From positions 4,960,001-5,024,000 of the forward strand of contig CP094243.1 of assembly GCA_022749655.1 (NCBI GenBank): a stretch of 64,000 nucleotides of DNA, read 5' to 3'. Numbering within the stretch: the first letter of the stretch is position 1; every line of letters starts with the position of its first letter. This document shows positions 1 through 12,768 of this stretch, piece after piece. Under the pieces are notes generated by a model. It saw only the letters and a program-made list of their open reading frames with translations. It ran no database searches and had not been told where the DNA came from. The stretch is from Xanthomonas phaseoli pv. phaseoli. Lineage in GTDB: Bacteria > Pseudomonadota > Gammaproteobacteria > Xanthomonadales > Xanthomonadaceae. The position numbers and the translations under genes were made by a program.

Positions 1-13
1 AGCACATGCAGTA

Positions 14-424
14 ATGGAACTGCGTCCACGCCACTGGCTTGGACTGGGGGCGGCCACCAGCGTGGCCGCCCTTGGCGTGTCGTTGCTGTATCGCTTCGAT
101 CCGAATGCGGGCAACAGCCCGTTCCCGCCCTGCGTGTTCCGTGGCGTGACCGGCTGCTATTGCCCCGGCTGCGGCATGACGCGCGCGCTGTATGCGCTGG
201 TGCATTTCGATCTGCCCGGCGCCTTCGCGATGAACCCGGCAGCGGTGCTGGGCCTGTTCACCCTGCCCGGCCTGATCGCCTGGAAGGCCGGCTGGCGCGC
301 GCGCTGGTTCGCCCCGGTGGTGGCCGTGATGTCCGAACCGAAATTCTGGCTATGGGCCTTGCCGGCGTACTGGATCGCAAGGAACCTGCCGTGGTACCCG
401 TTTACGCTGCTGGCGCCGGGTTAG
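14..424 (+). CDS. DUF2752 family small membrane protein
   Basis: The 136-residue protein has an N-terminal hydrophobic segment (about residues 9-26), then a cysteine-rich motif CYCPGCGMTRA (about residues 48-58), followed by two more hydrophobic stretches. The CPGCGxTR motif with flanking membrane helices is the hallmark of DUF2752, a family of unknown function. The start is the first ATG after the window edge, so upstream context is missing. A GTG-initiated frame of 23 codons follows at 443-514 but has no support beyond being open. Confidence 0.8.
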   Translation: MELRPRHWLGLGAATSVAALGVSLLYRFDPNAGNSPFPPCVFRGVTGCYCPGCGMTRALYALVHFDLPGAFAMNPAAVLGLFTLPGLIAWKAGWRARWFAPVVAVMSEPKFWLWALPAYWIARNLPWYPFTLLAPG

Positions 425-690
425 GCCGGAAAGGACAACACAGTGACGCTGGAAGAAGAAGCTGACCGCGCTACCGCGCTGCTCGCCGGAAAGATCGTTC
501 ACTGGTTGCAGTAACGACTAAGAGACCGCCTCTGATCAGATCGTTGCTCCAACAACTGCGCAGATTGAACGCGATATTCGAATCGCGTTGATGCAGGCCC
601 GATAGGGAACAGCTGCGTGATCAGTTGGTGCTTCACAAGTCGCTGCGCGCAGTCTTCTGCAGTGCTCACAACTGGCAATGCGTGCACCGC

Positions 691-1581
691 TTATCGCACC
701 CACCCGGCAATCACCAACAACGCCAGCACCACCAACCACAGCAGCAGCACGCGCCAGACCAGGCTCATCGCATCGCGCACTTCCGGCAGGCGGCGCCACA
801 CCGGCACCAGGCCCGAATCGGTGTAGTCGTGCGCTTCCTCGCGCAGCTCGGCGCTGACGCTGGCACGCGCCACTGCGCCCAGAAAATGCGGTTCCAGCGA
901 CCAGCGATTGCCGTGCGCCTCGCGCCAGGCGCGGAACACGGTGTCGAAGTTACCCACCAGCGCCATCGACATCGTCATCAACTGCGCCACCGGCCATTCC
1001 AGCACCGCCAGCAGCCAACGTGCGCCGGCCAGGTTGCGGGGCGGCAGCAACACGGCCAGCGGGCTTTCCACCGCCAGGGCAGTGAGCCGATACAACACCG
1101 CACCGAACGGCCCCAGCAGCAAAAACCACCACAGCACCGCGAACCAGCGCCGCAGGCCATTGACCACCACCGCTTCCACCAACGATGGCGCGTCTTCGTG
1201 CACGCTGCCGCCGGCGGCCTGCAGGTGCGAGATCGCTTCGCGCCGCGTGTGCGGCTCATCGGCGTCGATGACCGCTTCCACATCGCGATCCAGATCGCGC
1301 GGACCCCAGGTCCAGGCCAGCACCGCCACGCCGAACAGCAGGTCCAGAAAGCCGTGCCAGACATCGTCCAGCAGCCATTGCACCAGCAACACCAACAGCG
1401 CCGGTAGCACGGCCAGCAGCACGCCATAGCGCCCTTGCCACGCACCGCGCCCGGCCGCGTAACTGTCCAGCCGGCGCAGCCATTGGCCAAACCAGGCGAA
1501 ATTGCGCAGCTTGGCCACCTGCGCCGGCACCAGATGACCCAGCGTGAGTGCGACGACGACGGCAACCAGGGTGGTGAACAT
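691..1581 (-). CDS. ampE: AmpE-like inner-membrane protein
   Basis: The 296-residue protein starts with a membrane segment and has several further hydrophobic helices (about residues 45-70, 140-165 and 275-295). The early motif GHLVPAQVAKLRNFAWF and overall layout match the AmpE/CobD-like family seen in Xanthomonas next to nudC. AmpE is linked in enterobacteria to signalling in beta-lactamase induction with AmpD, but no ampD is visible here, so the role is by family only. It follows nudC on the same strand with a 73-bp gap and may be co-transcribed with it. Confidence 0.75.
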   Translation of the reverse strand: MFTTLVAVVVALTLGHLVPAQVAKLRNFAWFGQWLRRLDSYAAGRGAWQGRYGVLLAVLPALLVLLVQWLLDDVWHGFLDLLFGVAVLAWTWGPRDLDRDVEAVIDADEPHTRREAISHLQAAGGSVHEDAPSLVEAVVVNGLRRWFAVLWWFLLLGPFGAVLYRLTALAVESPLAVLLPPRNLAGARWLLAVLEWPVAQLMTMSMALVGNFDTVFRAWREAHGNRWSLEPHFLGAVARASVSAELREEAHDYTDSGLVPVWRRLPEVRDAMSLVWRVLLLWLVVLALLVIAGWVR

Positions 1582-1654
1582 GGGCAGGCCTCCTCAGCCG
1601 AGTCTAGCCGAGCGGACGCGAGCGCCGCTGCAACACCGCAACAGCCGGCCAGGC

Positions 1655-2593
1655 TCAGCCATGCGCACGATGCCACTGCTCGATCAATGCCCGCGCAATG
1701 GAGATCCGCGGCGGCAACCCGATGTCGCCCTCGCCGGCCAGCGCGGCGCTGACCTGCGCATGGCTCACCCAGCGCGCGTCTTCCAGCTCACCGGTGACCT
1801 GCGGCACCTCGGTGGCCGCGGCGCGCGCGGTGAAGCCCAGCATCAGCGCGCCCGGGAACGGCCACGGCTGCGCGCCCAGGTAGCGGCAGTCCTGCACATG
1901 CACGCGGGTTTCCTCGAATACTTCGCGCACCACGGTCTGCTCCAGTGACTCGCCCGGTTCGACGAACCCGGCAATCACCGAATAACGTCCTGGCGCCCAA
2001 CTGGCCTGACGCCCGAGCAGCAAGCGAGCGCCATCGCTGACCGCCACGATGATGGCCGGGTCCACGCGTGGGTAATGCTCGGTCTGGCATTGCGTGCAGT
2101 GCGCAATGAAGCCGGCGCGCCGGAATGCGATCGCACCGCCGCAGACGCCGCAAAAGCGCGTACGCGACTGCCAGTGCAACATCGCGCGCGCATAGGCGAA
2201 AGCGGTGGCGATCTCGGCAGGCCAGTCGGCAGCGGCCTGGCGCAGATCGATGCGCTGCGGCGCCTGCACCGGGACACTGTCGGCCGGCACACCAAACCAG
2301 CCCGTCGCATCGCGCAGACCCAGGAAGATCGCAGCCTCCGGCCCGTCGCCCAGTTCGGCGCCATCCAGCAGCAGCGGCTGGCCATCGGCGTCGGCCAGCG
2401 CCGCGCCCTTGGCGTCAATCAACAGCACACGGCCCTGTGGCCACAGACGCGCCAGGGCGTCGGGATCGTCACGCAACACATCGCCGCGATCGAGCGGCGC
2501 GTGGGTGAAGGCAAAACCGGAAGATGAAAAAGAGACTCTGACATCGGCGCAAGCCTGACGATAATCGGCAGCGCCTGCAACCATCGTACGCAC
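1655..2593 (-). CDS. nudC: NADH pyrophosphatase NudC (start may be displaced by an indel)
   Basis: NudC hydrolyses NAD(H) to NMN(H) and AMP and removes NAD caps from RNA. The 312-residue frame shows a zinc ribbon with two CxxC pairs (CGVCGG and CTQC, about residues 144-166) and a Nudix box starting GFVEPGESLEQTVVREVFEE (about residues 201-220). The motif AQPWPFP after the box separates NudC from other Nudix enzymes. The first 22 residues are doubtful. An ATG at 2544 in another frame begins MSESLF and would join the conserved part if the A5 run at 2527-2531 had one more base. The listed start at 2593 is simply the longest open frame. Confidence 0.9.
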   Translation of the reverse strand: MRTMVAGAADYRQACADVRVSFSSSGFAFTHAPLDRGDVLRDDPDALARLWPQGRVLLIDAKGAALADADGQPLLLDGAELGDGPEAAIFLGLRDATGWFGVPADSVPVQAPQRIDLRQAAADWPAEIATAFAYARAMLHWQSRTRFCGVCGGAIAFRRAGFIAHCTQCQTEHYPRVDPAIIVAVSDGARLLLGRQASWAPGRYSVIAGFVEPGESLEQTVVREVFEETRVHVQDCRYLGAQPWPFPGALMLGFTARAAATEVPQVTGELEDARWVSHAQVSAALAGEGDIGLPPRISIARALIEQWHRAHG

Positions 2594-2780
2594 TCTACCG
2601 AGCGCGCCTGCGGTGCGTGTTCAGACGCGGACGCCGCCCGCGCTGGCCACCGGTATGGATGTGGTTCACGGCAGCTCGCGCGGCCCATCACCGGACCGCG
2701 CGCAGGTGCGGCCATGTCAGCACACGCACGTTCGCCAATGGTCACGGCAGTGCATTGCACCGGTGGCCGTGAAGAACCAT

Positions 2781-2813
2781 GCAGGTGCGGGCCTGGGATA
2801 CGCCCGCACCTGC
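2781..2813 (-). terminator. Hairpin downstream of lipA
   Basis: A perfect 12-bp inverted repeat, GCAGGTGCGGGC at 2781-2792 and its complement at 2802-2813, has a 9-nt loop and lies about 35 bp past the lipA stop. No strong U tract follows on the minus strand, so termination efficiency is uncertain. Confidence 0.55.
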
Positions 2814-2847
2814 AAACCCCTTGCAGGGTCAAGCAACGACCGAGGCG

Positions 2848-4115
2848 TCAGCGCTGCTTGTCCAACAGCTGATGCCGCACCGCCACGATGCACGGCTCGT
2901 TCGTCAACAGATGGACGAAGGCCGAGTTGTCGCTGGAGTTGCCGGTGCCGATATCCACCAATGCCACCTGGTTGCTGCCACGCCGCTTGAAGCTGGCGAT
3001 GGCGGTCTGCGCATTCTTGAGCGGAATGGTTGCGTCGTTGGACGAACCGCACAGCAGTGTCGGTGTTTGCGGCGCCCACGCCAGCAGATCGTTGCGCGCC
3101 AGATCCTGGCGGAACGGGTTGGCGGGGTTGCTGGCAACGTCGCGGTAGAAGCCAGGCTGGAAATACGCCTTGAGTTGATCGATGCCTGGCAAGGTGTCGC
3201 CGAGGAACAGATCGGTCAGGCTTTGCTTGCCCGGGAACAGGGCTCCACCCTGGCAGCCCACGGATCCTGAAACACCTGTCCAGGCTCCAGATAGATGTTC
3301 TTGTACGTGTGCTGCATCGCGACGATGGCATAGCTGCCAAGAATGATGCCGAAGCTGCTTTCGCCCACCGCGTTGCTGCCGCTCCAGCTGTCCAGAAAGG
3401 TCTGCTGCAGCGCATAAGGTCCGGAGATCGGCGCGCTGGCCACCAGATGGAATTCCTTGGACAGATGCGCCTCTATCTCACGCTGGGTGGCCATCGCCGT
3501 GTGGCCGCCCTGCGAATACCCCGACAGCATCACCTTGCCGGACAGCGGTGTGTTCAAGCGCTGCAACACGCTGCGCGCCGCGCGCATCGCATCGATGGTC
3601 GCACTTGCCTCGGTGGCACTGTGCAAATACGGGTGATAACCGTAGCTGGACTTGCCAAGCCCCAGGTAATCGCTGCTGACCACGACATACCCCTGGCTGG
3701 CCAGGCGCGTGACCAGTGGATCGTTGCCCTTGGCATCGCGGATGTCCTTGGCCTGCTCCTCGGTGCGAACCGTTCCGGTCGGACGTCCCCAACCGAGCAA
3801 CGGATACGGCCCGGCGCACCGCTCGCCATCCGGAATCAGCAGCACGCCAGATGCGGTTGCAGGTTCACCTTCGACACCGACGGTTGCATAGGTGAATTCG
3901 GCGACACGGACATTGCATTTGGGCTGTTCGGCCTGCGACTCGGAGGCCAGCATCGCGCCGATCGCATCACGGCTGTAGCTGGTCAGGAAATTGCTGGTCA
4001 GCAAGGTGCCGCGCGCGGGCGCGGGCGCGGCCTGCGCGCCAGGCGTAAGCACTGCGCTGGCAATGCCCAACAGGGCCGCCAAGCCAAACGCAGATCGGGA
4101 GTTGGTCTGCAACAT
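2848..4115 (-). CDS. lipA: Secreted lipase/esterase of LipA type (frameshifted near 3241)
   Basis: This is an alpha/beta hydrolase of the secretory-lipase type. From the ATG at 4115 it has a signal peptide (MLQTNSRSAFGLAALLGIAS..., likely cleaved after AQA near residue 29) and the nucleophile elbow GYSQG with Ser near residue 201. After the frameshift come an Asp in CGSSNDATIP and a His in AFVHLL that fit the rest of a Ser-Asp-His triad. LipA of X. oryzae is a type II-secreted cell-wall-degrading esterase and virulence factor; this protein resembles it in size (about 422 residues when joined) and motif spacing. The N-terminal frame is open from 4160 to 3216 and the C-terminal frame from 3261 to 2848. 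One missing G in GAGCCCTG near 3241 would restore a single protein. Confidence 0.8.
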
Positions 4116-5069
4116 GAAGTGATGCTCTCTGGGGGAAAGGACGGAACAGACGCGCAGCAATCACTCGACACTCGATCGGTGCCGGTGCCCGATCGAGGTG
4201 CGGAAGGAGCGGGAGAGGTCACTGCGCAACGGCTTGGAATCGACGCAGGGCATGGCATGCGCATCAGCACGGTGTCGCACACGCCTGCGGTGGATCAGCG
4301 TGGACAAGCGGCAATGCCTGGAGAAAACGCGCATATCGTGGCGCCAGCGGTAAGCACGCACGCAGTATGGTCATCTAGATCTATGCACCATCACGCACGC
4401 ACGAAGCCGACGCGCGCGCTGCGAAATCTGCAGCGCTGAAAATGTCGTAGCGCGTTATGCGCGCGTGCAGGCGCAACCCAAGCAATCATGTGCGTGCCTC
4501 GCGATCGATAGCCAGCAACTCGCTGCAGCGCTGTCGTCGTACTGAAGCACCCTGTGGCGCCGCGCGTGGCGCAGGCGCCGTGAAGGACGCACGTGGCTCG
4601 CAACTACGCGGCCGGTTCGCCGTTCTACGCGTCTCTATAAGGCGCACAGCGCTGCCATCGTCCTGAAGGATTGCCGCAGTCATTGCTCAACGTGAAGGCG
4701 CTCACACGCATGCCAGACCAGCGGCCGCCATTCGCGCGCTACGCAGCTCGCATTGGCCGCATTCTGGTGATGGCGGCCGGCAGTCGCCCGACGCGCTGCA
4801 GCCGCGCGGCAAGCGATGCACCGCCCTCACCACAGCCCGCACCGCGGGACAAACAAGCCAACCCGGCCAGTCCCGCCATCTGCGCCGCGCCCACCGCATC
4901 GCCAACGGGTCAACATCTAGCGCAAACAGCGCGCAACGCTGCCGCGATCGATCGCACGTTCGGCAATCAGCCTGTCACTAATACAGATGCACCACAGGAA
5001 CACGCGCTAGGCGCCAGCAAGGCGCATTTACCCAGATGCGTCGAACAATCCGCATCTATCCCAACGCAA
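4116..5069. other. Gene-poor region
   Basis: About 950 bp lie between lipA and erpA. I see no recognisable protein in either strand, no tRNA and no strong hairpin. The open frames here are alanine, proline and arginine rich and read like chance frames in GC-rich DNA. Promoters of lipA should lie at the left edge. Confidence 0.5.
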
Positions 5070-5456
5070 TCAGACGCTGAAGCTGCTCCCGCAGCCGCAG
5101 GTGGTCTTCGCATTGGGATTGCGGATCACGAACTGCGCGCCGGTGAGGCTCTCGGTGTAATCCACCTCGGCACCCATCAGGTATTGCAGGCTCAGCGGAT
5201 CCACCAGCAGCGTCACGCCATCGGTGGCCACGGCCAGGTCGTCCTCGGCGCGGTTCTCGTCGAACTCGAAGCCGTACTGGAAACCGGAACACCCTCCGCC
5301 CTGGATGTACACGCGCAATGCCAGGTCGGCGTTGCCTTCTTCCTGGATCAGCTCCCGCACCTTGGCGGCAGCGGCCACGGAAAAGTTCAGTGGCCGGTCG
5401 ATGGACTGGTAGTCCGGCGCCGGGGCGGCAGTGGGAAGCGAAACGAGCGTACTCAT
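5070..5456 (-). CDS. erpA: Iron-sulfur insertion protein ErpA
   Basis: A-type Fe-S carrier of 128 residues that delivers clusters to apoproteins such as those of isoprenoid synthesis. The C-terminal domain contains [11 protein letters not shown] and the terminal [11 protein letters not shown], giving the three conserved cysteines (Cys, then CxC). The start ATG at 5456 gives MSTLVSLPT and the family-typical length. A longer upstream frame exists but runs through the bactofilin gene and lacks homology. Confidence 0.93.
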   Translation of the reverse strand: MSTLVSLPTAAPAPDYQSIDRPLNFSVAAAAKVRELIQEEGNADLALRVYIQGGGCSGFQYGFEFDENRAEDDLAVATDGVTLLVDPLSLQYLMGAEVDYTESLTGAQFVIRNPNAKTTCGCGSSFSV

Positions 5457-5539
5457 GGCGCCAGCATGGGGGCCAGACGGCCCCACTTCAAGCCAGGCCG
5501 CCGCATCGGCTGCCGCGGCATTCACCGCGCATGCGTCAC

Positions 5540-5989
5540 TCAGGCGTCGGCGGTTTCGGCCTGCAATGCCGTGACCGGCTCGGCACGGCTGGCTTCCGGC
5601 GCCGGCAGCGCCGCGGTTGCGCCGGCCGTGGCGGCATGGATCAGTCGCCCGGTGAGCTGTGCGCCGGCGCTCATTTCCACCACCTGGTAATGCACATTGC
5701 CCTGCACGCGCGCATTGGCGGCCAGTTCGACCCGTTCGGCCGCATGCACATCGCCGATCAGCTGGCCGTTGATGATCACCACCGGCGCACGCACTTCGCC
5801 CTCGATGCTGCCCTGCTCGGCCACCGTCAGGGTCGCGCTGGCGCCGTCTTCGGCAATCACCTTGCCCAGGATGCGGCCTTCCACATACAGCCCGCCGCTG
5901 AACATCAGGTCGCCGCGGATGACCACCTGCGGCCCGATCAAGGTATCGACCACGGTCTGCGCACCACGGTTGGACTTGTTTCCGAACAT
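5540..5989 (-). CDS. Bactofilin
   Basis: The 149-residue protein has the bactofilin (DUF583/CcmA) beta-helix core from about residue 15 to 110. It has repeated short turns such as [39 protein letters not shown] and RVQGNVHY. Bactofilins polymerise without nucleotide into membrane-associated filaments that place envelope machinery. The C-terminal tail is alanine rich and probably disordered. Its start overlaps the end of the upstream coiled-coil gene by 52 bp, indicating translational coupling; pairing with a membrane coiled-coil protein fits a shared cell-envelope role. Confidence 0.9.
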   Translation of the reverse strand: MFGNKSNRGAQTVVDTLIGPQVVIRGDLMFSGGLYVEGRILGKVIAEDGASATLTVAEQGSIEGEVRAPVVIINGQLIGDVHAAERVELAANARVQGNVHYQVVEMSAGAQLTGRLIHAATAGATAALPAPEASRAEPVTALQAETADA

Positions 5990-6727
5990 GAGCTACTCCC
6001 CGCGCCGTTGCCGGCGACTTTCCAATCGAATGTCTGACTGACCGGCGCCCCATCGCCGCTCAGGGAGATTTTGACACGTTGCGGGGTGAAATCCTTCGGC
6101 AGGATCACGCTACCGTCCAGCTGCTGGAAATAGCGGAACGAGTACGGCTGCCCGGCGGCATCGGGCTTCTGGTGCAACTCGTTCCAGCTCACCGTCACCA
6201 GCTTGCCGGCGCGCACGCCTTCCACCGCAAAGCGCAGCTGGCCCTGGCTGATTGCGCCACGGTTGAGGTTCTGGGTCAGCACCACGCTGTAATTCCAGGT
6301 GCCGCCGGCCTCGGCGGTGAATTGCACCGAGTGCGCGTTGAGCCTTGCGCTGCGCGGTGGAGCCCACCAGCCGCTCGTAGAACGCCACGTCGGCGCGCAG
6401 CGCGGCGATATGCTCGTCGCGCTCGGCCAGAGAGGCCTGCACTTCGGTATTGGCCGCGCGGCTGATCTTGTCCGACATCGCCAGATTGACCTGGCGCTGC
6501 TGCAACTGCTCGATCTGCCGACGTTGCTGGGCCTGGCTGCGTCGCGCCTGCTGCAGCGCTGCCTCGGCCTCCACCAACCGCGGGGCGGCCGTGCGGGTGG
6601 CCATCCACCACACCCCACCCAGCGACGCCAGCCACACGATGGCGACCAGCAGCCACCACCAGCGGCCACTGGAACGGCCACCGCCGGAGGCACGTTGGAC
6701 GATCTGTACGCGTGCGGCTGGTCTCAT
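5938..6727 (-). CDS. DUF6776-like membrane-anchored coiled-coil protein (frameshifted near 6341-6346)
   Basis: The N-terminal frame has a membrane helix ([20 protein letters not shown], about residues 18-37), then a coiled coil rich in Q, A and R (about residues 45-110). The C-terminal beta-rich part ([12 protein letters not shown]..., TFDWKV) is in another frame. Removing one G at AAGGCTCAAC gives [11 protein letters not shown] and one protein of about 260 residues. I take the start near 6727 ([11 protein letters not shown]); ATGs a few codons upstream at 6733 and 6760 are alternatives. The arrangement matches a family found in gammaproteobacteria upstream of bactofilin genes; the biochemical role is unknown. 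Confidence 0.65.
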
Positions 6728-6856
6728 GGGCATCGGGTCCGGACGGGCCGGCGCAATCATGGGCGGCGTAGTGTGCCAGAGCCCCGACAATCGTCGCGCT
6801 GGCGCTGGACCGGCGGTTATCCCAAAGTTCTGCAATTGTTTGCAGGGAACCGCGCC

Positions 6857-7482
6857 ATGAGCCAAGCGCATCTGTTCGTGATCGGCATCCTGCTGGCCTG
6901 GCTGGCCGGCATCCGGGTCTATCTCACCGTGTTCGGCGTCGGCCTGGCCGGCCTGCTGGGCTGGATCGACTTGCCGCCGGCGCTGCATCCGGCGCAGTCG
7001 TGGTGGGTGCTGGGTACTTCCGGCGCGCTGGCAGTGGCCGAATTCTTCGCCGACAAGATTCCGGGCGTGGACTCGGGCTGGGACCTGCTGCAGACGCTGG
7101 CGCGCGTGCCCGCCGGTGCCTTCCTGGCCGCGGCAACGCTCTCGCCCGACGGCGACCTGGGCGCAGGCGCGTTGGCCGCCGGTGCAGGCGTGGCGCTCAC
7201 CAGCCACACGCTCAAGGCCGGCACCCGCGCACTGCTCAACACTTCGCCCGAACCGGCCAGCAACTGGGTCGCCTCCTGGCCGAAGACGCCATCGCCACCA
7301 CGGCCTTGGCACTGGCACTGGCGCACCCCTGGCTGGCACTGGGTCTTGCGGTGGGCTCCAGCCTGCTGGCGGGGCTGGTGGTGTGGTGGGTCTGGCGATT
7401 GCTGTGGCGCGGCATGCGTCGGCTGGTTGCGCCGATGCGCCCCGCCGCCACGCCAACTGCACGCAGCTCCCCGCTACCGTGA
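6857..7482 (+). CDS. DUF4126 family membrane protein (frameshifted near 7271-7277)
   Basis: The N-terminal frame (MSQAHLFVIGILLAWLAGIR...) and the C-terminal frame (LAEDAIATTALALALAHPWL...) join into a hydrophobic protein of about 208 residues if one C is restored in GCCTCCTGGCC. It has four or more membrane segments and the pattern FADKIPGVDSGWDLLQT, typical of DUF4126. Function is unknown. It is transcribed away from the bactofilin pair, with starts about 130 bp apart. Confidence 0.75.
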
Positions 7483-7520
7483 AGTTCATCGCATAATCAC
7501 AGCGACTGTAGGGAGTATCG

Positions 7521-9499
7521 ATGGCCGCCCGAGATCCGGTTTCTTCCACCACGCGTGACGACACCGCCACGCGTAATCGTCCACTTCGCGCCGAGACCCC
7601 GCCGGCCGACCACTGGCGTCGCTGGGCCGATGAGGTTGCGTCGCCGGCCGACACCGCCGTGCCGGTGAGCGCGGCGATCATTCCTGCGCCTGCCACTGCA
7701 GCGGCGGCCCACCCGGCCGCGGCCGTGGCGGCGCCGCGCGCGGTGGCGGCCAGCGGCAGCGCACGGGTTGCCGCAGCACCGGCGCCCACGGCGTTACCCA
7801 CATCGGCAGCGCACACCGCGGCGCACGACGGCGAGGACACTGTGGCCGCCGATGCGCCCTACCGCGTCCTCATCGTCGAGGACCCGACCGCTCGCAGGCC
7901 TTGTTTGCGCAGAGCGTGCTGCACGGCGCCGGCATGCATGCGCAGGTCGAAATGACCGCCGCCAGCGTGCCGCAGGCGATCCAGGACTATCACCCGGATC
8001 TGATCCTGATGGATCTGCACATGCCCGAGCTGGACGGCATCCGCCTGACCACGCTGATCCGCCAGCAGCCCGGTCAACAGTTGCTGCCGATCGTGTTCCT
8101 GACCGGCGACCCGGACCCGGAGCGCCAGTTCGAAGTGCTCGACAGCGGCGCCGACGACTTCCTCACCAAGCCGATCCGCCCGCGCCATCTGATCGCTGCG
8201 GTGTCCAACCGCATCCGTCGCGCACGCCAACAGGCGCTGCAGCAAGCCGGCGAACAGGTCAGCGTGCGCAGCAATCCGGAAACCGGCCTGCCCACCCGCG
8301 GCCACGTGATGGACCTGCTCGCCGACGCGCTGGAGCGCAAGCAGTCCGGCGGCCTGTTCTTCATCGAGATCGCCAGTGCGCTCGGTCTGCGCGAGCGCTA
8401 CGGCTATGCCGCCTACGAGCGCCTGATGACCCAGGCCGGGCACCGCCTGGCCAGCGCCGCCCAGCCCTATCCGCTGGCGCGCCTGAACGACAACAGCTTC
8501 CTGCTGCTGGCCGTCGAGATGCCCGAAGCCAGCCTGGAACAGCAGGCACTGGAGATCCGCCAGCGGCTGTCGGCCAACGCCTTCCCGGTGCGCGAAGAAG
8601 AATCTGTGCATGTGCGCTGCGCTATCGGCGTGGCACCGCTGGGCCTGGGCTTCGACGACACCGGCAGCGCGCTGGAAGCGGTCGAACGCACCGCGCTGCA
8701 GGCACGCCTGCGCAGCGACGGCGTGCAGACCTACCTGGCGCCCAGCCAGGCCGAACAGCAGGAACAACTGCGGCTGGTCGAAGGACAGCTGGAACTGGCC
8801 TATCAACCGATCGTGGCCGTGGCCGGCGGCGACACCGCGCAGTACCAGGTGCTGCTGCGGCTGCGCCAGGCCGATGGCACCCTGCTCTCGGCAGGCCAGG
8901 TCATTCCTGCCGCAGAAGCCGCCGGGCGCATCGCCGATCTGGACCAGCAGGTCATGGACCATGCGCTGGGCCTGCTGCACCTGTACCAGCACGCCAGCCC
9001 GCCGCTGCGCCTGTTCGTGTCGCAATCGCCGCGCACGTTGGCGCGCGACGCGTTCGCCGACTGGTTGCTCAAGGCGCTGGTCGAACGTGGCGTGGCCGGC
9101 CAGTCGCTGATCGTGGATCTGCGCCTGGACGATGCCTTGATCCACGCCGTCACCGTAGAGCAGTTCTGCGCCAAGTTGATGCCGGCCGGCGTGCAGTTCT
9201 GCCTCAGCCAGTTCGAGCCCGGCGACGAAGCCAATGCACTGCTGGCCCAGTTGCCGCTGAGCTTCGTGCGCATGGCCAACCGTTTCGCCGATGCGCACGG
9301 CAATGCGGCGGTACGCGACGAACTGCGCGGCGTCATCGACATCGCCCACCAGCGCGGCCTGCAGATCATCGGCCAACGCATCGAAGATCCGCAGGCAGCG
9401 GCTGCGATGTGGATGAGCGGCGTGGACTTCATCCAGGGCAACCTGGTGCAGACCGTCGGCAAGGAACTGGACTTCGACTTCACGAGCGCGGTGCTCTGA
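7521..9499 (+). CDS. Response regulator with degenerate GGDEF and EAL domains (frameshifted near 7882-7886)
   Basis: The order is: a low-complexity alanine-rich N-terminus (residues 1-112), a receiver domain (RVLIVED, phosphoacceptor in LILMDLHMPELDG, Lys in FLTKPIRP), a GGDEF-like domain with the active motif replaced by LNDNSF, and an EAL-like domain beginning YQPIV. In the EAL part the catalytic EAL Glu is changed (YQVLLR) and the late AEGVE motif reads GQRIE. Both c-di-GMP catalytic centres therefore look inactive, suggesting a c-di-GMP receptor or scaffold. A frame slip after LIVED separates the first 120 residues from the rest; joined length is about 659. The kinase gene starts immediately after the stop, so the pair is probably one phosphorelay. 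Confidence 0.85.
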
Positions 9500-11811
<2,312 letters not shown>

Positions 11812-12179
11812 TCGCAATCAGCGCTGTCGGAGCATCAGAAGAAGCCCGGCGCCGTCACCTGCTTCGAACTGCTTAGGGATGCCATCCGGAACGCGCAGAC
11901 GCTCGGGTAGAGCCGCCCTGACCACGACCGCCATGCGGCCACGGTTGCCCTGACAGCTCGGTGAGCGGATCCGTGATATCGCTACATCTGGCGGCGCGTC
12001 GTCGTCCTGCCAGGCTGCTGGCGCGCCTGCAGGCCGCCACCCACAAGAGCGGCGAATCATCGAGCAAGCATCATCAGGAATTGGAGCGTCGCCGAGAGCA
12101 AGCGTCACCAGGCAAGCGCCGACAGCGCTATGCCGACCATCTGGCCTCCACGCACCGAGCATCTGCAGTCATTAGCGCG
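11812..12179. other. Intergenic DNA without a recognised gene
   Basis: This segment follows the kinase gene. I find no protein with recognisable motifs on either strand and no obvious terminator with a U tract. It leads into the tandem repeat block. Confidence 0.45.
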
Positions 12180-12665
12180 ATGCTCAAATCGCCCTGATGC
12201 TCAACGCCTCCTCACACGCAAGGACACGCAAGCCTCTCCATTCCCGGAAGGGCACCAAAGCCCCTCTCCTGCGGGAGAGGGGTTGGGGTGAGGGTACGGA
12301 TAAAGCCGCGCACTCTCACTCGGCAACAGAAGATGCTCAAATCGCCCTGGTGCTCAACGCCTCTCACACGCAAGGACGCTCAAGCCTCCATTCCCGGAAG
12401 GGCACCAAAGCCCCTCTCCTGCGGGAGAGGGGTCGAGGTGAGGGTACGGACAAAGCCGCGCACTCTCACCCGGCAACAGAAGATGCTCAAATCGCCCCGA
12501 TGCTCAACGCCTCCTCACACGCATGGACGCTCAAGCCTCCTCACACGCAAGGACACGCAAGCCTCTCGATTCCCAGAAGGGCACCAAAGCCCCTCTCCTG
12601 CGGGAGAGGGGTTGGGGTGAGGGTACTGACGAAGCCGCGCGCGCTCACCCGGCAACAGAATCTGT
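12180..12665. repeat. Three tandem copies of a 150-bp REP-containing unit
   Basis: Units begin with GATGCTCAAATCGCC near 12179, 12332 and 12482 (spacing 153 and 150 bp). Each holds a CCCCTCTCC/GGAGAGGGG palindrome (12261-12282, 12411-12432, 12590-12611) followed by TTGGGGTGAGGGTAC or a close variant, and ends in ACYCGGCAACAGAA. The third unit carries an extra duplication of about 29 bp containing TCCTCACACGCA. The same palindrome recurs elsewhere in the window, so this is a dispersed REP-type element that has been tandemly amplified. Confidence 0.9.
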
Positions 12666-12768
12666 AGAAGCACATCATCAGCGAACAATCGCTGAGAACA
12701 CCGACCGGCAGCAGTACCGCGCACCCGCTAGTCAGGGCCAAACAAGACAACCCCGACCAGAGGCGCGT

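Noticed and set aside
4671..5690. 339-residue plus-strand open frame opposite erpA and bactofilin
   Set aside because: No homology, low-complexity A/P/R/S content, and overlaps two well-supported genes on the other strand.
12180..12665. CRISPR-like repeat array
   Set aside because: Units are about 150 bp with little variable sequence, and no cas genes are nearby; this is a REP-type tandem repeat.
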